Below are positions 58,030 through 64,000 of a DNA stretch of 64,000 nucleotides, piece after piece. The DNA is from JACDCY01 sp964350145 (GTDB lineage: Bacteria > Gemmatimonadota > Gemmatimonadetes > Gemmatimonadales > Gemmatimonadaceae), in contig CAYGJL010000002.1 in assembly GCA_964350145.1 (NCBI GenBank), forward strand, positions 1 through 64,000, given 5' to 3'. A program made the translations under genes and the position numbers. The notes beneath the pieces were generated by a model, which had not been told where the DNA came from, did no database searches, and worked only from the letters and a program-made list of their open reading frames with translations. Position 1 is the first letter of the stretch. Every line of letters starts with the position of its first letter.

Positions 58030-60669
58030 GTGCTCGGCGACAGATACCGCCTCGAGCGAGAGCTCCCCGGCGGCGGGATGTCGCGCGTGTTCGTCGCCGA
58101 GGAGGTCGAGCTGGAACGGAAGGTCGTGGTCAAAGTCCTGCCACCCGACCTCGGCGCGGGACTCAACATCGACCGCTTTCGCCGGGAGATCCAGCTCGCC
58201 GCCAAGCTCCAGCACCCGCATATAGTTCCGCTGCTCGCCGGCGGGGCGCACGGCGCGTTGCTCTACTACACGATGCCGTTCATCGAAGGCGAAAGCCTGC
58301 GCGAGAAGCTGGCCAAGAGCCGCGAGCTTCCCGTGCACGAAGCGGTGAAGATCCTGATCGAGATCGCCGACGCGCTGGCGTACGCCCACACGCACTCCGT
58401 CGTGCACCGCGACATCAAGCCGGAAAACGTGCTGATGGCCGGCAAGCACGCCGTCGTCACCGACTTCGGTGTCGCGCGCGCCCTGTCCAACTCCACCGGC
58501 GCGTCGTCGCTGACCTCGATGGGCGTGGCGCTCGGCACGCCGGCGTACATGGCGCCGGAGCAGGCGGCGGCCGATCCGCTCGTGGATCACCGCGCGGACA
58601 TCTACGCACTGGGAGTCCTCGGGTACGAGCTGCTCACCGGCCGTACGCCGTTCGCCGGACTTACTCCGCAGATGATGCTATCGGCCCAGGTGACGACAGC
58701 GCCGGAGCACGTCACGAAATACCGTCCGAACGTTCCGCCGCAGCTTGCTGCCGTCATCATGCAGTGCCTGGAGAAGAACCCGGCCGATCGCCTGCAGTCG
58801 GCGGAGGAAGTACGCGCGCGTCTCGAGGCGATGTCCACCCCGAGCGGCGGGATGGAGCCCGTTACAGGGTTCTCGCCTACCAGGCCGGCCGCCGCGTTTC
58901 GCCTGACGCCGCAACGGATCGGAGTGCTGGCGGCCGGGATCGGGCTCGCCGCCGCGGGCCTGTTCGCCGCTTCCACCGCGTTCCGCGGAGCCGATGAACG
59001 GTTCACGATTGGCGCGACGAGGCAAATCACGAGTGCGACCGGACTGGAGCTGCACCCGGCAATTTCTCCCGATGGAAACACCATCGCGTTCGTGTCGGGC
59101 GCGCCGGGGGGCATGTCGCTGTACATCCGCCAGGTTGGCGGCGGCCGCGCCGTGCGCCTCACGGAGGAGACGCAGGGTCACGTGATGTGGCCGAAATGGT
59201 CACCTGATGGAACGCGCATCGCGTACGAGGGACAGAATCGGATCCTGTCGGTGCCCGCGCTCGGCGGAACACCTTCGGTCATGGTCCCGGCGCCGGGCGG
59301 AGGCAGGCAGGTCGCGCATGGGGGGTGGTCGTCGGACGGAACGCGATTCGCCTACGCTGTGGGGGACACGGTTTTCGTCGCGACCGCGGACGGAAGTGGT
59401 GCAAAGGCGATTGGAAACGTGGGTAGTCCGCACGCCATGGTCTGGTCGCCGGACGGATCCCGCATCGCGGTCGTCTCCGGCGACGACCGTTTTCTGTTCG
59501 GCGGACGGGGAGCGCTTGGCAACATCGCCGCCAGCACGATTTGGGTCGTCCAAGTCAATGGCGGCGAGCCCGTGGTCGTCACCGACGCGACCCGGCTGAA
59601 CACGAGCCCCGTCTGGTCCCGCGACGGCAAGCACCTGCTGTACGTCTCCGCCGCGGGCGGGGTACGCGACATATATCAGCAGCGCTTGGACGCGCGCGGC
59701 CGCCCCAAGGGTGAACCCGTACGTCTAACAACGGGGCTCAACCCGCACAGCATCTCACTGAGCGGCAATGGCACGCTGCTCTCGTACTCTCAGTTCACGA
59801 TGACTTCCAACGTGTACTCGGTCCCGCTGACGACGAGAGGCGCGGTTACGGCAAATTCGCTCCGCCCCGTCACGAGCGGGAACCAGATGATCGAAGCGAT
59901 GGCCATCTCGCTCGATGGCCAGTGGCTGGCGTACGACTCGAACCTCGGCGGAAATCAGGACATCTACAAGATCCCGATCGCGGGCGGTGAAGCGCAGCAG
60001 CTCACGCGCGACCCCGCCGATGACTTCCAGCCCGCCTGGTCGCCCGACGGCAAGGAGATCCTGTTCCACGGCTTCAGGAACGGAAACAGGGATCTGTTCG
60101 TGGTTGCCGCCGATGGCAGTTCCACCACGGAAGTGTTGCGAACGCCCGCGGAGGAGTTCGCGGGATCCTGGTCCGCCATCGGAAACGCCGTAGTTTTTGG
60201 CGGGCGCTCCCTGGAGGGACAGGGGGCCGTCGTGGCCATCGCCGAGCGGGACACGGCCGGAAAGTGGAAGGCTCCGCGCGACGTCTATGCGGCCGGCGGT
60301 TTGAGTGCTACGCCGCGGTGGAGTCCGGACGGAAAACTCATCGCGTTCAACTCTGCGGGCGGCGTTGCGGTAGTGAGTCCGAACGGAGTCTCGCCGCGCG
60401 TGTTGTACCAGTCGGGACCTGATTATCCGCGTGGTGGAACGCCGGAATGGTCGTGGGACTCGCGTTCGGTTTACTATCTCACGAGCGGGGGAACCCCGAC
60501 GCTCTGGTCCGTCTCCGCGGACGGTGGAGTGCCGACGCGCATCCTCACTTTCCCCGATCCGGTACGGCAGCCCTTCCGGACGGCGCTGGCCGTAGACGAA
60601 AGGAACGCCTACTTCACCATCGGCTTGCGCGAGAGCGACATCTGGGTCATGGAGCTCACGCAGAAGTAG
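58030..60669 (+). CDS. Receptor-like Ser/Thr protein kinase with TolB/PD40 propeller (seventh, separate)
   Basis: At least 879 residues from the GTG at 58030. The kinase domain is complete: GGGMSRVFVA, K35 in VVVK, HRD 126-128, DFG 145-147 and GTPAYMAPEQ. A membrane helix lies near residues 300-320 (IGVLAAGIGLAAAGLFAA). The propeller contains AISPDGNTIAFVSG, WSPDGTRIAYEG and RWSPDGKLIAFNS. It ends SDIWVMELTQK, without the NW tail of the operon kinases, so it belongs to another subfamily. A CTG at 57997 with a GGAGG site six bases upstream would add 11 residues (MAVDLKVQLQE) and fits the kinase N-terminus better; it is not used here because CTG starts are rare. Confidence 0.92.
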   Translation: MLGDRYRLERELPGGGMSRVFVAEEVELERKVVVKVLPPDLGAGLNIDRFRREIQLAAKLQHPHIVPLLAGGAHGALLYYTMPFIEGESLREKLAKSRELPVHEAVKILIEIADALAYAHTHSVVHRDIKPENVLMAGKHAVVTDFGVARALSNSTGASSLTSMGVALGTPAYMAPEQAAADPLVDHRADIYALGVLGYELLTGRTPFAGLTPQMMLSAQVTTAPEHVTKYRPNVPPQLAAVIMQCLEKNPADRLQSAEEVRARLEAMSTPSGGMEPVTGFSPTRPAAAFRLTPQRIGVLAAGIGLAAAGLFAASTAFRGADERFTIGATRQITSATGLELHPAISPDGNTIAFVSGAPGGMSLYIRQVGGGRAVRLTEETQGHVMWPKWSPDGTRIAYEGQNRILSVPALGGTPSVMVPAPGGGRQVAHGGWSSDGTRFAYAVGDTVFVATADGSGAKAIGNVGSPHAMVWSPDGSRIAVVSGDDRFLFGGRGALGNIAASTIWVVQVNGGEPVVVTDATRLNTSPVWSRDGKHLLYVSAAGGVRDIYQQRLDARGRPKGEPVRLTTGLNPHSISLSGNGTLLSYSQFTMTSNVYSVPLTTRGAVTANSLRPVTSGNQMIEAMAISLDGQWLAYDSNLGGNQDIYKIPIAGGEAQQLTRDPADDFQPAWSPDGKEILFHGFRNGNRDLFVVAADGSSTTEVLRTPAEEFAGSWSAIGNAVVFGGRSLEGQGAVVAIAERDTAGKWKAPRDVYAAGGLSATPRWSPDGKLIAFNSAGGVAVVSPNGVSPRVLYQSGPDYPRGGTPEWSWDSRSVYYLTSGGTPTLWSVSADGGVPTRILTFPDPVRQPFRTALAVDERNAYFTIGLRESDIWVMELTQK

Positions 60670-60672
60670 GGG

Positions 60673-61260
60673 CTAGAAGCGCCACGCCTTGAGCGTGGCG
60701 ATGGCCTTGCCGAGCGCCTCGCGCTGCTCCGGAATCGCGGAGCGCTCCAGTAATTCTTCGTAGTTCTCGATCGCGAGATCGAGCGCCTCGTAGTCCTGCT
60801 CCGCGCCGGCGAGCGCGGCGGCGTTGTCCGCGAGATTCGCGCGCGCCAGCAGATCGTCGGGAAACCGCGCCGAGACCTGCTTCCAGCGCGACGTGCGCTC
60901 GCGGGGATTTCCCTCGGAAAGCGCCCACAGATGCCACGCGCCGCGATTGGTCGCGTCGGCCGCGATGGCGCGCGTCGCGAGCTCGCCCACGACGTCGGGC
61001 CCGCGGCCGCTCAGCCAGTACGCGTTCGCCAGGATGACCAGAGCGCGCGGGTTGTCTGGCTCCGCCGCGACGATCCGCTCGTACACTGGACCCGCGACCT
61101 CGGGCATGTCGCGGTACGGCTCCACGGCCTCGGCGAGAATCGCGGGCGCGGTATCGGGCAGGGCGGCAAGCGAGTCCTGTAACGGACCCATCTCGCCGTC
61201 GGATTTGTAGCAGTCGACCGCTTGCCGGATAAAAACAGCTACGTCGGATAATTCAGGCAT
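60673..61260 (-). CDS. TPR-like protein
   Basis: 195 residues from the ATG at 61260 (MPELSDVAVFIRQAVDCYK); a longer frame starting at 61317 is rejected because the ATG is better placed. The sequence is helical with TPR-like pairs: GPVYERIVAAEPDNPRALVI and LANAYWLSGRGPDVVGELAT, then ATRAIAADATNRGAWHLWAL and YEALDLAIENYEELLERSAI. These suggest a protein-protein interaction scaffold. It is convergent with the seventh kinase, with stops three bases apart, and divergent from rho. Function is unknown. Confidence 0.72.
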   Translation of the reverse strand: MPELSDVAVFIRQAVDCYKSDGEMGPLQDSLAALPDTAPAILAEAVEPYRDMPEVAGPVYERIVAAEPDNPRALVILANAYWLSGRGPDVVGELATRAIAADATNRGAWHLWALSEGNPRERTSRWKQVSARFPDDLLARANLADNAAALAGAEQDYEALDLAIENYEELLERSAIPEQREALGKAIATLKAWRF

Positions 61261-61288
61261 CGTCCAGTGAAGATAAGCTCCCCCTTGC

Positions 61289-61317
61289 TTTACATTCCCC
61301 GGCACAACCGCTAGCAT
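61289..61317 (+). promoter_or_regulatory. Possible sigma70 promoter of rho
   Basis: TTTACA (61289-61294), a 17-base spacer and TAGCAT (61312-61317) match the promoter consensus at five and four of six positions. This would give rho a leader of about 255 bases (61324-61583). In E. coli rho is autoregulated in its leader; here the leader holds a 45-codon frame from ATG 61359 to TAA 61496. The rest of 61261-61583 holds no gene. Confidence 0.4.
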
Positions 61318-61583
61318 TGTAGTGTGACCGCGCTGTCCACCGCGCGTCTATTTTGAGAATGCAGGTCGCGGTAAGCCGCGTGAGTTCCCCGCTACTCCCT
61401 GCGACCGTTCGAGTCCCGCGGTGCTACGGCAATGCCGTATGGCTTCATAGCCGCGAGATCTTTTCCGACAAGCAGCAGACCCCAGGCAGGAGCTAAACCT
61501 CGGCGGCGAGTGCCGCACGCGAGGATCACGCCCGTCCGGCGCCCGGCGCCGGAAACGGGAGCATTAACCCCGCTTCACGATCC

Positions 61584-63059
61584 ATGGATCCAGACAACAC
61601 GAATCCGCAGCCGTCGTCCGCCACGGACGAGTCGAGACCTGAGCCGTCGGTGCAGGACCGGTCCGACGACCGCCCCGGCTCGCCGAGCCCGAGCGACAGC
61701 CCCGAGCGCAACAACCCCGGCGGCCAGGAGCAGCAGCAGCAGGATCGTCCTCGCGGTCGGCAACAGGGTGGCAATCGAGAACGCCAACAGGGACCGCCCG
61801 GCGATGGGGACACGCGCAGGAACGGACGCCGTGGACCGAACCCGCGGCACGGCAGACGGGGACGTGGACACGGGCCGCGCCGCGACAGACAGTCGCAGCC
61901 ACAGCAGCAGCAGGACCAGCAGCCTCCCGCGCCGGTCGTCGCCGATGCGGAAGCGACCGGGTGGTTCGATCCACAGCGCGACAGCGGGTTCATCCGCCAG
62001 GCCGCCAACAGTTACCTCCCCGACCCGTCCGATCCGATGGTGCCCGGACATCTCGTGCGCCAGCTGGGACTGCGCCGGGGCGACGAGATCAACGCGACCA
62101 CGGGCCGCGATCAGCGCAATCGCACTGTCGTCGTCGATGTCCGAACGATCAACGATGCCGACCCCGCGACGGCTGCCAGACGCCCCGATTTCGGTTCGCT
62201 CACCGCGTCGTATCCCGACCGCAAGCTCAAGCTGGAGACGGGCAAACCCGCCAAGGGCGGACCCGAGGTGACGCGCCGTGCCATCGACCTCATCGCTCCG
62301 ATCGGCTACGGCCAGCGTGCGCTGATCGTCGCGCCGGCGCGCGCCGGAAAGACCATGCTCCTCCAGGCGATAACCGAGGGAGTCGCGGTAAATCATCCGC
62401 AGGCCGTGCTGCTCGTGCTGCTCGTGGACGAGCGTCCGGAGGAAGTCAGCGAGATGATCACATGGGGGTACGGCGAGGTCGTCGCGTCCAGCTTCGACAT
62501 GCCGGCCAACCGCCACACCGACGTCGCCGAGATCACGCTGGAACGGGCGCGCCGCCTCGTGGAACTCGGTCGCGACGTCGTGATCGTGCTCGATTCCATC
62601 ACCCGCCTTGCACGCGCGCACAACACCGTGGAGCGTGGCACCGGACGCACCCTGTCCGGCGGGCTCGACGCCACCGCCATGGCGAAGCCGAAGGCGTTTT
62701 TTGGCTCGGCCCGCGCGGTCGCGGAACAGCACGGCGGGGGCTCGCTCACGATCATCGCGACCGCTCTCGTCGAGACCGGCTCGCGCATGGACGACGTCAT
62801 CTTCGAGGAGTTCAAGGGCACCGGAAACTGCGAGATCAAGCTCGACCGGACGCTGGCCGAGAAACGCATTTTCCCGGCGATCGACATCGGCACTAGCGGC
62901 ACCCGCCGGGAGGAAAAGCTCTTTCGGCCGGAGCAGCTGGACCACGTCTACACGCTGCGCCGGGGGCTCCAGCAGATGCCCTCGACCTCGGCCATGGAAT
63001 GGCTGATCAAGCGGATCGCCTCCACCCCCGGTAACGACGCCCTGCTGGAGGGCCTCTAA
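61584..63059 (+). CDS. rho: Transcription termination factor Rho
   Basis: A 491-residue Rho. Residues 1-120 are disordered, rich in Arg, Gln, Gly and Pro (GRRGPNPRHGRRGRGHGPRR and runs of Q). An RNA-binding domain follows (SGFIRQAANSYLPDPSDPMV), then the ATPase core with Walker A PARAGKT at 251-257, TEGVAVNHPQAVLLVLLVDE, Walker B VVIVLDSITRLARAHN and the Q/R loops near FFGSARAVAEQHGGGSLTII. It ends SMEWLIKRIASTP and a short tail, as in other Rho proteins. It acts as a hexameric helicase that ends untranslated transcripts. A BamA-like gene starts 28 bases downstream. Confidence 0.96.
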   Translation: MDPDNTNPQPSSATDESRPEPSVQDRSDDRPGSPSPSDSPERNNPGGQEQQQQDRPRGRQQGGNRERQQGPPGDGDTRRNGRRGPNPRHGRRGRGHGPRRDRQSQPQQQQDQQPPAPVVADAEATGWFDPQRDSGFIRQAANSYLPDPSDPMVPGHLVRQLGLRRGDEINATTGRDQRNRTVVVDVRTINDADPATAARRPDFGSLTASYPDRKLKLETGKPAKGGPEVTRRAIDLIAPIGYGQRALIVAPARAGKTMLLQAITEGVAVNHPQAVLLVLLVDERPEEVSEMITWGYGEVVASSFDMPANRHTDVAEITLERARRLVELGRDVVIVLDSITRLARAHNTVERGTGRTLSGGLDATAMAKPKAFFGSARAVAEQHGGGSLTIIATALVETGSRMDDVIFEEFKGTGNCEIKLDRTLAEKRIFPAIDIGTSGTRREEKLFRPEQLDHVYTLRRGLQQMPSTSAMEWLIKRIASTPGNDALLEGL

Positions 63060-63087
63060 CGGCCCACGGCTTGCTCCTGCGGGGTAC

Positions 63088-64000
63088 ATGCACCTGAGTC
63101 CGAAGCGCTCGGCCCCGTCCAGGGTTGGCGCCGCCTTGTTAATGTGCCTCGCCGCGGCTTTCGGGGCGCTGGCACCCGCGCCCGTTTCGGCCCAGGATGA
63201 GGAAGAAAAACCCGAGGTGGTAGACCTCAGGTTCCAGGGCGTCAAGTCGCTCAAGCTCGACGAGCTCCGCGCGAGCATCGTCACCGACGAATCGCACTGC
63301 GAGAGCTTCTTCCTCCGGCCAGTCTGCTGGTTCAACAAGAGCAAGCTGTTCTACGAGCGGAGCTATCTGGATCGCGACGAGCTTGTCCGCGACATGCTCC
63401 GCCTGCGCGTGTTTTACTGGAAGCGCGGCTTCCGCGAGACCCAGGTAGACACCGTGATCGCGCCGCGCGACCGCGACAAGGTCGCCGTCACGTTCATGGT
63501 GGACGAAGGTCCTCCCACGATCGTCAGCGACGTCTCCGTGACGCAGGCCGCCCCCGTCCTCCCGAGCCGCGCGATCGAGCGGCGCACGCTGCTCCAGCGG
63601 GGCGATCCGCTCAACATGATCAAGCTCGACTCCATGCGCGTGCGGCTGGAAACCGCCCTGTGGGACCGCGGCTACGCCGACGCGATCGTGGACACGTCCA
63701 TCGCGGTCGCCCGTGACGGACTCTCGGCATCCATCGCGGTGAACATCAACCCGCGCTGGCTCACCACCATCGACAGCATTCACGTTCATGGCAACGAGAA
63801 GGTCTCCATCCGCACGATCCGCCGGTCGCTGACCTTCGAGGAGGGCGATCGCTATCACCGCTCCGACCTGCTCCGCAGCCAGCGGAATCTGTACGAGTCG
63901 AACCTCTTCCGCCGCGCGGTCATCGCGCTCTCGACGGAAGAGACGGGAATCGATTCCACCAAGATCGTAGACATCACCCTGCAGGAATCGCCGCCTCGCG
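63088..64000 (+). CDS. BamA/TamA-like outer-membrane protein, POTRA region (partial)
   Basis: A gene starting at ATG 63088 that is open to the window end (about 304 codons). A signal peptide (GAALLMCLAAAFGALAPAPV, then SAQ) is followed by an acidic segment. POTRA-type repeats follow: VDLRFQGVKSLKLDELRASI, then a second with VAVTFMVDEGPPTIV, and a third with ITSIDSIHVHGNEKVSIRTI-like spacing (the sequence reads TTIDSIHVHGNEKVSIRTIR). The barrel lies beyond the window. It belongs to the Omp85 superfamily, which inserts outer-membrane proteins (BamA) or translocates others (TamA). It follows rho on the same strand with no terminator between them. Confidence 0.85.
   Translation, partial: MHLSPKRSAPSRVGAALLMCLAAAFGALAPAPVSAQDEEEKPEVVDLRFQGVKSLKLDELRASIVTDESHCESFFLRPVCWFNKSKLFYERSYLDRDELVRDMLRLRVFYWKRGFRETQVDTVIAPRDRDKVAVTFMVDEGPPTIVSDVSVTQAAPVLPSRAIERRTLLQRGDPLNMIKLDSMRVRLETALWDRGYADAIVDTSIAVARDGLSASIAVNINPRWLTTIDSIHVHGNEKVSIRTIRRSLTFEEGDRYHRSDLLRSQRNLYESNLFRRAVIALSTEETGIDSTKIVDITLQESPPR

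Noticed and set aside
57025..58590. Long minus-strand open frame (521 codons) across the deacetylase and kinase genes
   Set aside because: It spans two real genes of the opposite strand and shows no recognisable domain.
61400..61425. tRNA T-loop-like sequence (GTTCGAGTCCC)
   Set aside because: The bases on either side do not pair as a T-stem and no acceptor or anticodon arm can be built around it.
61575..63344. Long minus-strand open frame (589 codons) antisense to rho
   Set aside because: It mirrors the codon pattern of rho in a GC-rich genome, has low-complexity His/Arg-rich residues and no domain. Rho on the plus strand is unambiguous.

Overview
The window is GC-rich bacterial chromosome, most likely from a Gemmatimonadota species. 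The basis is the large family of Ser/Thr kinases carrying a C-terminal TolB/PD40-type beta-propeller, a TonB-dependent receptor next to a DUF1800/DUF1501 pair, an Rho factor with a long Arg/Gln/Gly-rich N-terminus, and Gram-negative envelope genes (BamA-like, PBP1A-like, PBP4-like). This is inferred from gene style, not from an rRNA marker. A run of 10 N at 23583-23592 shows that this is a draft scaffold. I see no rRNA, tRNA, CRISPR array, insertion sequence or prophage.

Layout. 1-3115 (-): outer-membrane barrel, CDP-glycerol-type transferase and ABC exporter, probably a surface-glycan export operon, cut by the window edge. 3442-4120 (+): AbrB/PIN toxin-antitoxin module with a palindromic operator. 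4227-9269: PBP4-type DD-peptidase, saccharopine-dehydrogenase-like enzyme, and a coupled CoA-binding / nitrilase / GNAT operon. 9480-14847 (-): small membrane protein, lipoprotein, GAF-GGDEF cyclase coupled to gyrA. 15193-32086: a PP2C phosphatase facing a 16-kb operon of six tandem, translationally coupled receptor-like Ser/Thr kinases. 32201-40581: TM-helix channel-like protein, zinc ribbon, alcohol dehydrogenase, the E2 and E3 subunits of a 2-oxoacid dehydrogenase, a lipase-like hydrolase and a second PIN toxin-antitoxin module. 40828-44449: RhlE-type helicase, ring-cleaving dioxygenase with a hidden 53-residue membrane protein, and a DUF1460 amidase-like lipoprotein. 44695-52923 (+): TonB-dependent receptor, secreted propeller-like protein, DUF1800 and DUF1501. 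52946-64000: membrane GGDEF protein, PBP1A-like enzyme, polysaccharide deacetylase, a seventh kinase, a TPR-like protein, rho, and the start of a BamA/TamA-like gene.

The kinases probably pair a cytosolic kinase domain with an extracytoplasmic propeller sensor through one membrane helix, and the convergent PP2C phosphatase is the obvious candidate to reverse their action. Two diguanylate cyclases add c-di-GMP signalling.

Between genes lie three unusual repeat classes. The first is a set of short arrays with an exact 7-bp period but many different unit sequences, often arranged as inverted pairs. The second is a hairpin family with a conserved core and base-paired arms whose sequence changes between copies (four copies, each just downstream of a gene). 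The third is a roughly 110-bp palindromic element with arms up to 33 bp that flanks the TonB-receptor/propeller pair. These and the kinase operon are the most interesting content.
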